This document shows, in pieces, positions 20,711 through 59,174 of a stretch of DNA of 64,000 bases. The stretch spans positions 123,777,447-123,841,446 of the forward strand of contig CM056573.1 of the NCBI GenBank assembly GCA_029721435.1, written 5' to 3'. This DNA comes from Gymnothorax reevesii. Its lineage: Eukaryota > Chordata > Actinopteri > Anguilliformes > Muraenidae. Below the pieces are notes generated by a model that saw only the letters and a list, made by a program, of their open reading frames with translations, had not been told where the DNA came from and did no database searches. The number at the start of each line of letters is the position of its first letter. Within the stretch, counting starts at the first letter, position 1. The position numbers were made by a program, and so were the translations under genes.

Positions 20711-22088
20711 GCAATAAAAAAGTGATATTAAACTAAATACAAAAAGAAAGCATTAATTATGATGTAGCAACAGCAAATGTTGTTGAGTACCATCAATTGC
20801 TTCTTTTTATTTCAAATCTTAACAGAAATATTCAGCGAAAACAAATTACAGAGGCTGACCAAAACTTAGCAACAGTGCAAAGTGGCAATCGTGACAGAAT
20901 GGACAATAAAATAAAACAACAAAAATGTGCCTATTTTCCTTGAAAAGAAAACCAATTTGATGATACAGAACTGCTGACACTTGCCGCATTCCTCTAAGAC
21001 CGCAAATATTATACAAAACAGGGATTTGCTCAAACAAACAGGATTACCAAGTTAGCAGCATAGCTGCGCAAGTTAAAATCTGGCCCCCAACCAATCCTAG
21101 CACGTGGTCACTCACTGAAGTAAAAACAAGCCCCTCTGGGATTACTCGATATAGTCATCCAGCTAACTCATTAATCCTGCATCGCAGAACCTGACCCTGC
21201 TGAGCTCCTATAAAGGACGACTAATTGGCTACATTGTTACCTGGGAGTTTCAGGACAGAGGCAAAAAGAAGTGCCAATGTGCATGAGGCGGCACTTCAAA
21301 ACATTGCCCATTTGGTTCTTTTCAACCGGACCAATGCTTTTAAGCATGCTGACATGATGTCTCGCTCACTCAGACTAGCGTACTCGAAGGCAAGGAGAGT
21401 TGTCTCACACAAGCATTTAATGCACTTCTTATGCACCATGCTTCGACAGCAATACAGCATTAGTCCTAACATGGGATTTGTGTTTACTTTTTTATGTAAC
21501 TCACACTGCAAATCAATGAGGACAATATTTCACAAAAAATATAGTTTCAGACAATACGTCCAGTTTACAGGGGTGGAGTAGTTTTACTGTTCCTGAAAAA
21601 TAACTGGAGAATGGGGTGGTGTATTCTCATTCATTAATAAATTTTACAATTTCCAAAAACTGTCCGACATTTTACCTGCTTTATTAAGGACTGACAGAGT
21701 CGATGAACAATCCTTCACATGAATATAAATGTTTTAATCAAACTTCTGTTAGTGCCTTGAAGAAACATGTTTAAGTAAAGACACATACATTGGCTTTTAG
21801 TGCATCAGATGTCAACACTTATTCAGCAATGGTAATATTGACATTGACATAAGCATATGTATTTGGGGATGTCCATAAAAATGGATCTGGAAGACAACCG
21901 TTGAGGAACCCCATTTAATCCAAAAGTACTTTGTAGGGCAACATTTACTGTTTAACAGGTCTGTAATGTATAATTCCTTAGGAAGAAATTAAGGTTCCCT
22001 AAAAGAGTAAAAGAAGTATTTGTTTTTTCACAGTAGGGCACAGCATGTTTCAAGACATGCAAAGGCTATTATGAAGGATTATTGATAA
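20708..22088. other. Unannotated intergenic DNA
   Basis: Nothing recognised. The 118-codon open frame at 21225-21581 has no family resemblance and no splice context; I do not call it a gene. Confidence 0.4.
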
Positions 22089-22179
22089 TACAAACCTCAA
22101 TTCCAATGAAGTTGGGACATTGTGTAAAACGTGAATAAAAACAGAATGCAGCTAGAAATGGTTTTACACGTAAAAACAG

Positions 22180-22485
22180 ATGTCTCCCCCTTCCCCATTT
22201 CACAATTTAGAGTTATGGTCCGGAAACGAGTCCCACCCTTCAATATGCCTAAGTCCAAATTGTTGCCCTAGAAACAGAAAAAATAAAATTCAAAAGCAGT
22301 TCAAACCCTCAAAAGGCACATCTACATGTTATGGAGAGACACTATATCAAATTTGGTGAGAATCGGTCGAACAGTTTCAGAGTTATGCTCCGGAAACAAA
22401 TGGGAACGCCGACTCCGATGCCAACGCCAACGGGAATTCAGGCAAAAACAATATGTCTGCCCCCCCCCCAGGAAGGGGGAGACAT
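22180..22485. mobile_element. Short-TIR element X, copy 1
   Basis: Perfect 15-bp inverted ends, ATGTCTCCCCCTTCC and GGAAGGGGGAGACAT. The body contains ATCAAATTTGGTGAGAATCG and AGAGTTATGCTCCGGAAACA. A second copy at 35794-36136 shares the left end and the AGTTATGCTCCGGAAA motif. No coding sequence. The class is uncertain. Confidence 0.65.
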
Positions 22486-22605
22486 AATGATTTGCAAATC
22501 CTTTTCGACCTATATTCAATTGAGTACACTACAAAGACAAGATATTTAATTCCTCAACGTTCCCCGTCCCAGCTTTTTTGGAACGTGTTGCAGTCATCAA
22601 ATTAG

Positions 22606-23134
22606 CCCTATAATGCCCAGACAAATATTATTTTAGGATAAATATGACCCAGTGATATTTTTGAAGTGCTGAAGGGTAGTAATCAGATCCACTGTTATTT
22701 TTTTGGTAAAGTGACCTTGACAGGTGAACAGAAATTCTTCTAATTCCAGGAATATCATATCTGATACAGCCAAAAACCAGCACCCCTCCAGAACTCAACC
22801 CTCAAAATTTCAAATAATTTATATGGTCTCTACTATCTATAGCTATCCCTTAACATGTATAAGAATACATTTTTGTGTAATATTTACCTTGGAATGCCGA
22901 ACTTCACCGTCAAAGTCCAAGGAAATTCATGAATTCCCATTCACATGGGAGCTACTACCTTGAAGTGAGTGACTAAGGGAGGGACCGCTCCTGTAATCTC
23001 ACTTCTTTCCTCTAGGTGGCAGCACTGTGTATCAGATATGATACAGTGAGCAGTAGTGGTTGTGTTGCATCTTACCAGGTGGGCATGGTCCTTCAAATTT
23101 GGTGTATTATATATGATACAGGGGCATTATAGGG
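22606..23134. mobile_element. piggyBac-like MITE
   Basis: Termini CCCTATAATGCCC and GGGCATTATAGGG are perfect 13-bp inverted repeats, with TTAA on the right (23135-23138) and TTAG, one base changed, on the left (22602-22605). The 529-bp interior has several GATACA motifs near both ends (TATCTGATACA, TATCAGATATGATACA, TATATGATACA) and no transposase. Confidence 0.72.
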
Positions 23135-23314
23135 TTAAAAATGAGTGAATATTTCCCAAAAAAATAATAAAGTTGATCAGTTTGAAAATGAAATAGCTTG
23201 TCTTTGTAGTATACTCAATTGAATATAGGTCGAAAAGAATTTGCAAATCATTGTAATTCTGTTTTTATTCACGTTTTACACAGCGTCCCAACTTCATTGG
23301 AATTGGGGTTTGTA

Positions 23315-24472
23315 AATGTTGTCCAATAAACATTTAAATCCTGGACTTAAAAGATTGATTTTGACTGTGAACCTCAATAGTTATAGTCAAAATAATAAAA
23401 TACAGTTGCAAACAATTACTGGATGTACCCTATGAAGGTTATGTTAATATCCTATTCATCTGTTGAAACAAATGTTAATCAAAGGTAAGTAAATAACCAG
23501 CAAGACATTTGGCAGCAAAGTAAGCATTACAATTAACTGACTACCGGATGAATAAAATGGAGAACATACCATTGAATAAACTCAGAATTTGGCCAAGAAT
23601 GTCTAATATTGCCAGAAATAATCAAATCAATGCTACATTTGACAACTTGGTACGATACTATACAAGTTCTGATATAAAAATAAGCATGTTATTCTTTAAT
23701 TAATGAGGAAGAAAAATAATGCATAGCTGTATCAGATCGTAACTTTATTCGGCGGTAATGTCTGTATCATGTCCTCGTCCTGGGACTGTGCATGCATTTC
23801 ATCATCGCTCCTCAAAGCTGTCAGGATCAGGGGCATTGATGACATGCGGTGTTTTTCATTCAAACATTTTCTGTAGGTTTCAATATCATAAAATACTTTC
23901 AGAGCTGCTTTTTCCAGGCACTACCATAAATACTTAATTGTTTTCCACAAAATTAATAATTAATCCATTCGTTCGTGCTCAGTGTTTTAGAATCGGTTCG
24001 TTTTCTCCAAGCACAGCAATGCAGACACAAAATTGACTAGGGGGAAAAAAAAAAACTTTTTAATAATGAGAATTCAGTTGATACTGCAAAACAAACTCCA
24101 GACGTGTACTCTGCTGGGACAGCCGCTGTGAGCACTTGCGGAGGGGACAACATTTAGAGACACGTACTGAATCGATAACCTGGCCCTGAGAACCGCAAAG
24201 TGCTTTCAAGATGAGTGAAACATTCCTGCTGTAGTTTCCCATCAGACAAGCCAGAATGCCACCACGGCTCACTTGGCCCTACACCCTAAAAGGGAAACTC
24301 CCAGAGGGAACTCATGAAGGAACCTAAGGATTCCTTAGAGGAAGACTATCTATTTCGAAGGGCAAAATGGCTCAATATGAGAGCTTTCAAAGTATTCATA
24401 CCTGGCACAGTGGATTCCGAAAAGAACAAAAAGGGGTTCCCCAATGGAGATGGGGAACTCTCTCAGAACACT
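23315..24472. other. Intergenic DNA downstream of KCNS3
   Basis: No other gene or recognised repeat. The part nearest 24631 is probably KCNS3 3' untranslated sequence. Confidence 0.4.
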
Positions 24473-24478
24473 TTTATT
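24473..24478 (-). terminator. Candidate polyadenylation signal for KCNS3
   Basis: AATAAA on the minus strand about 154 bp beyond the KCNS3 stop codon. Other signals farther downstream may be used instead. Confidence 0.4.
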
Positions 24479-24631
24479 CCAACAGTACAGAGCCATAGCT
24501 AGTGGAGTGAACAGTAGAGATGATTCTAGAACACCACTGCATGTGGGGAACGGTTCACACTAGTGGGCTGAATAAGGGCTGCAAGTATCATTAAAATGAG
24601 GGGGGGGGGTCTTTTGCTGAACCCAGAATTC

Positions 24632-26146
24632 CTAGACACGGCCCTGCTTGGACCTCTCGACAACCGGCTTGGTCAGGTCGCCGCAGACGGCCTCAGCGTC
24701 ACGGATGCTGGACGCATCAGTGTCATCGTCGCCGCTGTCACCGCTGCTTCCAGATGACAGGCTGGCGATGAGCGAGTGCACACGGTGCGCGTACAGGTCC
24801 CTAACGTTAAAGTACGGAAGCTCAGGATCCGGGCAATGCATGTTGTTTTCACTTTGTTCGACGTCCATGGCCTTCTGCCTCTGGTAGTACTTGGAAAACT
24901 TGTTAAAGATGATGGTGATGGGCAGCGCCACCACCAGAAGGCCGCAGATAATGCACAGGGTCCCGATCAGCTTCCCAGCGAGGGTGACTGGGTAGGTGTC
25001 CCCATACCCCACTGTGGTCATGCTGATGGTGGCCCACCACCACCCAACAGGGATAGTCTGAAGCTCCGACTCATCCTCTTCTTTCTCCACAAAGTAGATG
25101 AGTACAGAGAAGATGGAGATGCCTACGGACAGGAAAAGGATGAGCAAACCCACCTCATGGTAGCTGTGGCGGAGCGTGGCGCCCAGCGACCGCAGACCCA
25201 CCGAGTGCCGAGCAAGCTTGAGAATGCGGAAGATCCTCATAAGGCGGAGTATCTGCACCACCTTGCCCACATTCTCCAGGTCCTCATTCTCCTCCTCGTC
25301 CACTGTCTCGAAGGCTAACGTTGCGTAGAAGGGCACGATAGACACAAAATCAATAACGTTGAGTGGGTTAGACAGGAATTTCCGGACGCACGGTGTGACT
25401 GAGAGTCGGAGGGCGAACTCGGCCGAGAAACAGGCCACGCAGACGGTCTCGAAAACAGCCAGCACGGGGTCCTCAACTTCCTTGTCGTTTGCGTCCAGCC
25501 TCTGGAACTCTGGCATGCTGTGCACGCACATGGCCACGATAGAGGTTAGAACCACGCCCAGTGAGGCCACTGCCAGCAGCTTAGCCGACCGTGAGTATCC
25601 AGGGTTCTCTAGCCGCAGCCAGATGCTCTTGCGCACCTCCGAGCACCAAGTACCCTCAAACTTCTCCAGGTCCTTGTCCAGAGCAGAGAGCTCCTCGATG
25701 GAGGAGTCAAAACTCGGCTGCTGATGGTCATCGCTCCTGCGGTCCCAGTCCTTGTCCTCTACGCACTCCCTCTGCTCCTGGAACTTGTTGCTGCAGCAGG
25801 AGTCAAGGTACAGCTCCTTAATGCCCCAGTACTCTATCTCCTGGCTGAATGAGATGATGCACAGCTCCTCCATCAGGTGGATCTTGCCCGTGTGGTAGAA
25901 ATTGAGGACATAGCGGAAGAAGCGGGGGTTCCGGTCGAAGTAGTATTCCTGCTCGGCTCCACTGTAGTCGTCACACAGCTCCAGGATTTCTTCCTCTGAC
26001 CGGCAGCCCAAGAGCCGCCCCAGCCGTGTATGGGGAAAGCGGAGGAGGGTGCTGCGCTTAACCCTCTGCTTGAATCCCCCCACATTCAGGTTCAGGAATC
26101 CGCCCTCTTCCACCCCGCGGTTGTGGAGGATTTGCCCGTAAACCAT
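24632..26146 (-). CDS. kcns3: Voltage-gated potassium channel subfamily S member 3 (Kv9.3)
   Basis: A complete 504-residue coding exon. Kv9.3 forms no working channel alone; it joins Kv2 subunits in the plasma membrane and slows or shifts their gating. Visible parts: T1 tetramerisation domain (about 17-117, with NVGGFKQ and the CCSN region), S1 (187-209), S2 (228-249), S3 (262-279), S4 with regularly spaced Arg/Lys (296-325, ILRLMRIFRILKLARHSV), S5 (332-354), pore loop with selectivity filter TTVGYGD (377-383), S6 (392-418). S6 reads ALPIT where conducting Kv channels have PVP, the known hallmark of silent subunits. The C-terminus has TDASSI as in KCNS3. I chose the ATG at 26146 (context GCGCCATGG); the open frame extends 13 codons upstream only through a GTG. 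A single coding exon is normal for this gene. A splice acceptor (TTCTTATTTTAG) lies 62 bp upstream of the ATG, implying a separate 5' UTR exon. Confidence 0.94.
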   Translation of the reverse strand: MVYGQILHNRGVEEGGFLNLNVGGFKQRVKRSTLLRFPHTRLGRLLGCRSEEEILELCDDYSGAEQEYYFDRNPRFFRYVLNFYHTGKIHLMEELCIISFSQEIEYWGIKELYLDSCCSNKFQEQRECVEDKDWDRRSDDHQQPSFDSSIEELSALDKDLEKFEGTWCSEVRKSIWLRLENPGYSRSAKLLAVASLGVVLTSIVAMCVHSMPEFQRLDANDKEVEDPVLAVFETVCVACFSAEFALRLSVTPCVRKFLSNPLNVIDFVSIVPFYATLAFETVDEEENEDLENVGKVVQILRLMRIFRILKLARHSVGLRSLGATLRHSYHEVGLLILFLSVGISIFSVLIYFVEKEEDESELQTIPVGWWWATISMTTVGYGDTYPVTLAGKLIGTLCIICGLLVVALPITIIFNKFSKYYQRQKAMDVEQSENNMHCPDPELPYFNVRDLYAHRVHSLIASLSSGSSGDSGDDDTDASSIRDAEAVCGDLTKPVVERSKQGRV

Positions 26147-26207
26147 GGCGCGGCGGCGGTGTATCACAGCCTTCTCACGTCCCACCCCAACCTCACGGCC
26201 CCATCAC
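26147..26207 (-). other. kcns3: KCNS3 5' UTR part of the coding exon, with splice acceptor
   Basis: The sequence TTCTTATTTTAG ends at 26208 on the minus strand and is followed by about 61 bp of GC-rich leader before the ATG. This fits a 5' UTR intron, as in other vertebrate KCNS3 genes. Confidence 0.55.
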
Positions 26208-27561
26208 CTAAAATAAGAAAGACAGTTTCACCAAAACCCCTTGGGTTAACCTGCCCTTTCCATTTGACCCATCCTTATAAACATAGGAGCAGTGGGCAGC
26301 CACAGAGCAACACAGCACCTACTTGGCAATTCCAGTTCTGGTGCCAAGGAACGAGCACTGGCAAGCGTGCCACTGCGATGATGCACGTCTATCAGGGTGT
26401 GTGAGGAAACCAGAGCACCCGGAGGGAACCCACGAGAACACAAGGAGAACGTAAAAATTCCATGCGGAAGCAAACACCTTCACACCTGTTAGCCAGTTCT
26501 GCAATTTTCCATTTTCCCAAAATCCCACTACTACCCAAAAGCAGTGCATCAGCAGCCAACACCCCCTTGAATGCGAACTGCTGTCATGAGCTGCCAATTC
26601 AAAATAATGCCACTGCTTCAGATTGTTGCTTAATCAGCCCCTTAGCTGAACATGACTCCCTTCATGACTATGCTAAAACCAGACATATCAATTCATAAGT
26701 TAAACATTATTGTAATCTAATATGAGCTTCCCAGAATAGATTATTGCTATTCATGGTATGTAAATATGATACGTATCCAGCAGTGGCATGAGAGATAACA
26801 AGCCATTCTGATAAATACACATTAATAGGCTTTCACACAGACTTGCTTATCGCAGTAAAGGTGATACTGATTATGCACAGAAGAAATCACAATCTGATTA
26901 GAGTGCAATTTGAATCGCAAAAGCAAAATTTTGATTCTGAGAAAGTTGGCAAAACTAGTTGTAGAGCTGGCTTTTTTTTTATAATCACTGCACGAGGAAA
27001 TGTAACGCAGAAAGGTCAAATCAATAGGCTTCGAGAAAAATGAGGAGCTTTTCCTAAAATCCATTTTTTTGTTGCGCTTTACGGAATCTGATGAGGACCT
27101 GGATGCATTCTGGTTCACAGACTAGACAACTCACCGTTTTCTTACCATTAGCTATTTTTTAGCTCTGCCTCGGAACGCTCCAATTTATGTATATGCACGC
27201 TCGTGAGCACGCATGCGTGTTTACTTAAATTATTCGAGCAGCAGTAAACTTGTTCCGAGAGCTGCAGTCAGAGCAACTGCAGAATGATCCTATAAAGTTG
27301 CATTTTAATAATGTGCTGATACACAAGATCTAACAGCCTACCAGTGTAAAGAAATTAAACATTGCTGCAAGAACTTATGAAGAATTATCATTTGTCTTAA
27401 TCATCCCTCATAAGTATTTTAGACTCCTTTAAGGAACGTGCCATTCTAAACTCATAACGATTTTATCCATCTCCACGATATTTCTATTTCAGCTATTAAT
27501 ACCAAAAACCACTGACCACATCAAATTCCGTTAAAATGTAACAACTCCCATTTCAACCTAC
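26208..27561 (-). other. kcns3: Predicted 5' UTR intron of KCNS3
   Basis: Bounded by a donor CAG|GTAGGTTG (exon end 27562) and the acceptor at 26208. No other feature is recognised inside. The pairing of these two sites is inferred. Confidence 0.45.
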
Positions 27562-27900
27562 CTGTTTCTGTTCGAGTCCTTCTTTCGAGCACCAAGTAAA
27601 ACTGTGGAGGCGAGTCGTCCCATCTCCACAAACTTATTCCACAAGACTTCCGAAGCGTGCGACACCTGCTACGGCTTTCCACTGTCCCGCAGCATACCGT
27701 GGAGTGCGGACGCGCGCACAGAGTGCGTGGGGTTGCAATGGTCTGCTTGACTGCCCGCAGGCGGTCTCCTTGCGTCAGTGGTCCATGGTCATTGGCTCCT
27801 GCGCGCTCTCCCTCTCACTCTCCTCTGAGTCGGCAGAAACGCTCACTGATTCCATTTAGCGTGAGTTTTATTGAGTAAACGGGCATAAAACTTGCCGGTG
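27562..27900 (-). promoter_or_regulatory. kcns3: Candidate KCNS3 5' UTR exon and promoter
   Basis: A locally GC- and CpG-rich stretch upstream of KCNS3 in its orientation, ending at the donor after 27562. An inverted CCAAT box (CCAAT on the minus strand at 27791-27795) lies about 230 bp upstream of the donor. The transcription start cannot be placed. Confidence 0.45.
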
Positions 27901-30090
27901 GAACGGAACGATGCTGTCATCGGGGCAGTGCTTGTAAACTGCAGAAGTATATCAATTGATTTTACGCGGAAACCCTAAAGTCGTATCATATCCTCTGAGT
28001 AACTGAATTATTCAACAGTTTTCAAAATCACACCGAATTAGACAAGTCAAACTAGAAGTTTATAACGATGAACAATTCACAAAAAGCGAGAATGATTTAC
28101 AGTGCATTAACCACGCAGTTGAAAGCATCCGAAGGGATATTACACCCTCCTTGTAATATTTTATTAGCTAGTTTTGTGCGGTGCTGTATGTACGGTGGTA
28201 AACTTATCCACTTGATGGAATGTTAAAGCGCCCTCTAGCGCCTAACTCAACGATGGCGTGTTGATCTTATCGAAAATATTAGCAAGTTCATATCGTCTTC
28301 AGGGATTCAAATCATTGGCTCCCGGAGTTCCAGTGATACGGAAACTGAAGGACAGTACGAGATGCAGTGGATTTCACCAATGGCAGTACACATACTGATA
28401 GACCACTTGTCAACAGCGATTAAAGCTACTACAAAAAGAAGCTTATAAAGTGTGCACTTCGGCTATCATACAAACATTTAATACAGGCATTTTTATTTAC
28501 CCTCTACTCGCAGTGCTTTTAGTAAAATCCAGGAAAAGCACTTCACAACGGGTGTTTGTACGAGCCGCTAAGTCGTGCAGCAGCTTTAGGATGACTGCCA
28601 GATGAAAAATGAAGCCCATGCTAATGACATGAGCAATTGCTTGACCACAGACCGCAAAATAAACGACAAGACTTCGTCGGTGACCGACGGCTAACCTAAA
28701 TTTCACCTTGCTATATAATTTAACTTTGACCTACAATCACCAATAATATAGGTGACAAATGGGTATGAATTTAGACCTTCTTGTGAAGTTTTACGACATT
28801 GCTCTTTAATTGAGAGTGCTGTACGGTCCATAGTCAGAAAAGCAGGCAGAAAACAAGCAAACCTATTCAGCTAGCAATAACGCAAGGTGTTACAGGCCTA
28901 GTAAGAAAACCTGTATCATTGAGGCGCATTGAAGAACTCTTGCGACATCTGCTGGACAGATGACAGAAGTACATTTGTCCGCCGAGGTCGGCATTAGGTA
29001 ACATCAGGTGAGCAAATCTGAATGATCTGCATTTTCAGATGGTTGATGTGACATTGTTCCCGAATGCGTAATTTAGATCAGATATTAACACGGGTGCAAT
29101 AAACAATGCATTTGAGATTCATTTGACACCATCAAAGTCTGGAAAATGATGACAACACGGCCCACTTGTTGCCTCACCCAATGTTATCGAATGCTGACCG
29201 ACTGCCAACAGCTCAGGAAGACAGGTCTGTGGTTTTGCAAAATTAAAAAAGTTAATTTCTGATTAGCCTCTGTGGCATCCAGTTATGAACCCATGGCGTA
29301 GTAGTCATGCCTTGTATACGTGCATAAAAATAAATAAATGCTCATTACTTCGTACATTTGAAATACACAAAAATACTGAAATACTGAGGCTCACGCATGT
29401 TGCATTTCCTCACAATTCACGCTTACGTCGTCTTAATCGATGTTTTAAGGGAGCAAAATTTTTTACATATTTCAAAAGTGATAAAGGAATTAATATGAAA
29501 AAAATGTGAATATTTAATCCAGCATACAGCAGAGTTCACTCAAAATACGACACCAAAGACCCAGCAAATTAACAAACAAGCCAATTAAATTTTCTAACCT
29601 TATTCCTGCAGATGGCAGTATTGTGCAAGATATAAGCAGAGGGGTGGGAACGCTCTAGTGCTAATGCCGGTCGCAATAATGCCAGCAGTAGGTACAGCAG
29701 AATTAACATCTCTAATCGAGGGCAAAATTTGCCTCCCTAATTTTCCTTTAATAAATAATAATTGCTCTCGAAATAAAAATAAACGATGCTTGGCAAAATA
29801 TACCATTCTCGTACAATTTAATTCGTATTTATAAAGTCATGAAAGAACACATGGGAGAAAATGTGAAAGCAAAATTCCTTCTCAAGGACATTACATCAAT
29901 TTCTTTCATATGTAAAAATTCCATAGGGTAGCGTGAATTTACAAACATTTTCAGCTTTGGTTGAACTCTGGCCACAAAACAGCATTAAACTTGACTGAAA
30001 GCGCTGTGGTCCATATTTTTGTAGCAAGGTAAGTAGGGTTAGTATCTTTACAGCAAAGGGGCTCAAATTCTGTTTGTGCTACATAATAGC

Positions 30091-30095
<5 letters not shown>
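27901..30095. other. Intergenic DNA upstream of KCNS3
   Basis: No gene, exon or known repeat recognised on either strand. Confidence 0.4.

Positions 30096-30178
<83 letters not shown>
30096..30178. repeat. (AT)n microsatellite, about 83 bp
   Basis: More than 40 uninterrupted AT dinucleotides, long enough to be cruciform-prone and variable in length. The isoleucine-tyrosine open frame across it is meaningless. Confidence 0.95.
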
Positions 30179-30180
<2 letters not shown>

Positions 30181-30587
30181 AGAAGAAAGAGGGTATCCGT
30201 GCACAGCACTGGTGCTGGTAGTTGCGGCCGGGATACTAATGTAAAATCATGCTACGCAGTACAGCTACACAACAAAATTTACACAATACAAAAATCTACA
30301 TATACACAAAAGATTGTTCGAAAGCTCAGACAAGAATATGTCACATTCTGTAACAATAGGGTACTGCCCTGATGTAATAAGACTTAAAATATGATACAGT
30401 AACAAAAGCAGTTATGTTCCTCACAATCTTTGGAGCCTAGGTTACAATTTACCATATGCAATGTAAATAGGCCTGAGTGTCTGGTTAGACGCAACGTCGA
30501 CAGCTGCAGTATAAAGTAAAGGTAAGAAGCCTTATTCTAGAGGATTAAGCTACAACAATATTGGTTACTGTAAGCCAGCGTATTATA
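30179..30587. other. Intergenic DNA, nothing recognised
   Basis: No feature seen between the AT repeat and the Tc1 element. Confidence 0.45.
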
Positions 30588-30942
30588 CAAACCCAATTCC
30601 GAAATAGTTGGGATGAAGTGTAAATTGTCAATAAAATAAAAATGCAATGACTTTCAGATCACATGAGCCAATATGTTATTTACAATAGAACATAGATAAC
30701 ATTTCAAATGTTGAAACTGAAACATCTTACATTTTTATCCATAAAATGAGCTTATTTCAAAATTTATGGCTGCAACAGGTCTCAAAAAACTTGGGACACA
30801 GGCAATAAAGGGCTGAAAAAGCAATTAATATTTAAGAGAATCAGCTGAAAACATTTAGCAAGTAATTAAGTTAACCAGCATCAGGTGTGCAACATGATTG
30901 GCTATAAAAGGGAGTCTCTCAGAAGTAAAGATGGCCAGAGGC

Positions 30943-31850
30943 TCTCCAACCTGTGAAGGCTTGCATAAAAAATTGTGGAATACTTTAAAAACAATGTTTC
31001 TCAACATCAAATTGCAAAGACTTTGAAGGAGTCATCATCGACAGTGCATAACATCATCAAAAGATTCAGAGAAACTGGAAAAATCTCTGTGCGTAAGGGA
31101 CAAGGCCGAAGAACTTTACTGGATGCCCGTGATCTTTTGGCCCTCAGACGCCACTGCATCACCCACCAGCATGATTCTGTCATTGACATTACTAAATGGG
31201 CCCAAGAATACTTCAAGAAACCACTGTCAGTAAACACCTAACACTCCATAATGCAAAAAAGAAGCCATTGTTGAGCATGATCCAGAAGCACCGTCGTGTT
31301 CTGTGGGCCAAGGCTCATTTAAAAAGGACTGTAGCAAAGTGGCAAAGTCCAAATTTGACATTCTTGTTGGAAATCATGAGTGTCGTGTCCTCCAGGCTAA
31401 AGAGGAGAAAGACCACCCCTCCTGTTCACAGCATGCAGTTCAAAAGCCAGCATCTCTGATGGGATGGGGATGCATCAGTGCATGTGGTGTGGGACACTTG
31501 CATGTTTTAAAAAGCACCATGAATGCTGAAAGGTATATAGAGGTTTTAGAGCAACATATGCTCCCCTCCAGACAACATATATTCCAAAGAAGGCCTGGAG
31601 TATTTCAGGAGAGCAATGCAAATACACATACTGCAGCTATTCAGTTCTCATCTTTCACCGATTGAGAACATTTGGCTCATAATTAAATGAAAAGTCCGTC
31701 AAAGGAGACCCAAAACTCTCCAGCAGCTGTAAGCTTGTATTAAACAAGAGTGGGATCAAATTCCAATGGCTGAACTCAAGAAACTTGTCTCCTCAATGCC
31801 CAGACGCCTCCACTCTGTGTTAAAAAGAAGAGGGGATGCTACATCATGGT
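30943..31850 (+). pseudogene. Broken Tc1 transposase (copy 1)
   Basis: N-terminal helix-turn-helix part at 30975-31241 (VSQHQIAKTLKESSSTVHNI, then IKRFRETGK and KWAQEYFKKPLSVNT). The catalytic part lies in other frames at 31303-31665. The second catalytic motif is damaged, with [10 protein letters not shown] near 31610 where QDDAKQHTAA stands in copy 2. Stops and frameshifts separate the pieces, so it is inactive. Confidence 0.8.
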
Positions 31851-32023
31851 AAACAGGCACCTGTCCCAACTTTTCTGAGACCCGTAGGCAGACATCAAAT
31901 TTGAAATTAGCTCATTTTGTGGATAAAATAGTAAAATATCTCAAGTTTCCTATGCCATGTTATCTCTGTTCTATTGTGAATAAAATACCGGCAGGTGTGA
32001 TCTGAAAGTCATTGCGTTTTGAT

Positions 32024-32029
32024 TTTATT
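32024..32029 (-). terminator. wdr35: Candidate WDR35 polyadenylation signal inside a Tc1 end
   Basis: AATAAA on the minus strand about 300 bp after the WDR35 stop codon, within the right terminal region of the Tc1 copy. The transposon may supply the signal. Use is not proven. Confidence 0.3.
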
Positions 32030-32082
32030 TACAACTTACACTTTGTCCCAACTATTTCAGAATTGGGGTTATAATATAGTGG

Positions 32083-32327
32083 GCATAAGTGAGGTTGACA
32101 GTCCTTTGCCAGATTGCTGTGGTGCAGCAGGCATTAGTGAGGTTGACCGTCCTATGCCACGGCGCTATGGTGCAGAAGGCATTAGTGAGGTTGTTGGTCC
32201 AAAGCCAGGGCGCTGTTGTCCAGCAGGTATTAGTGAGGTTGGTAGGTTTATGCCAGCATGATATTGTGCAGTAGGGACCAGTACGGTTGGAGCTATTGCA
32301 CAGTGGGCATTAGTGCGGTTGGTCACT

Positions 32328-32352
<25 letters not shown>
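32083..32352. repeat. 48-bp minisatellite overlapping the WDR35 stop codon
   Basis: Units begin GCATTAGTGAGGTT at 32083, 32131, 32179, 32227, 32275 and, after a 15-bp shortening, 32308. The last unit runs into the WDR35 coding exon: on the minus strand the exon end CTGTGCCACAGCCCTCTGGC followed by ATAG has the same layout as the CTGCACCATAGCGCCGTGGC, ATAGG of the inner units. The array therefore appears to be an expansion of the gene's last codons, stop codon and first UTR bases. Confidence 0.85.
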
Positions 32353-58834
<26,482 letters not shown>

Positions 58835-58960
58835 CGTTTTTATCCAATGCAATAGAGTTACAGTTGATTAGACTGAGCAGGGGCCAATCCCCTCAGGAGT
58901 AATGTGAGGTGAAGGGCCTTACTCAATGGGGCCCAATAGCTACACTGCTCTCAGTGTGGC
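58835..58960. mobile_element. SINE 3' part
   Basis: AGTTACAGTTGATTAGACTG, then AGCAGGGGCCAATCCCC and AAGGGCCTTACTCAATGGG match the widespread body of fish tRNA-derived SINEs. The tRNA head is not present. Confidence 0.5.
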
Positions 58961-59174
58961 CACTTAAATGATAAACGATCCAGATGTGCATTCAGGATGG
59001 AAACTGTTACCTAAATGTCACTTAGTGATCAGCAACAGATTCAAAAGTTTTTCTTCGACAAACATTAGCTAACCTTATCAAACATGTCTCGTGATAAAGA
59101 CAGAAAAAATGGCTCTCGATATGGAAGATACCAAAAGAACGAATCATCTGGATGTTATAATTCACTGCACTGTG

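Larger units (their letters stand above)
22091..23312. mobile_element. Tc1-type MITE with long inverted ends, carrying two insertions
   Basis: Left end CAAACCTCAATTCCAATGAA, then GTTGGGACATTGTG, and the right end is the inverted match (CCCAACTTCATTGG then AATTGGGGTTTG). TA flanks both ends (22089-22090, 23313-23314). Homology between the arms extends further inward: TTGCAAATCCTTTTCGACC and TATATTCAATTGAGTA on the left reappear inverted near 23200-23245. No transposase remains, so it is an internally deleted Tc1 relative. A short-TIR element (22180-22485) and a piggyBac-like element (22606-23134) lie inside it. Confidence 0.82.
30588..32070 (+). mobile_element. Decayed Tc1-like element, copy 1
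   Basis: The left end CAAACCCAATTCCGAAATAG, then TTGGGATGAAGTGTAAATTG, is mirrored on the right by TACACTTTGTCCCAAC and TATTTCAGAATTGGGG. TA precedes it. About 1.48 kb, the usual Tc1 length. It carries a broken transposase. It lies just past the 3' end of WDR35, separated from the stop codon only by a 48-bp minisatellite. Confidence 0.85.

Noticed and set aside
21225..21581. 118-codon plus-strand frame
   Set aside because: No family resemblance and no context; a minus-strand frame of similar length overlaps it.
24776..25318. 180-codon plus-strand frame opposite KCNS3
   Set aside because: Antisense shadow of the KCNS3 coding sequence; no family resemblance.
24632..26185. Longer KCNS3 start, 13 codons upstream
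   Set aside because: The first codon of the long frame is GTG; the ATG at 26146 has good context and matches the known KCNS3 N-terminus (MV-G).
30076..30372. 98-codon open frame with a long Ile-Tyr repeat
   Set aside because: It is only the translation of the (AT)n microsatellite.
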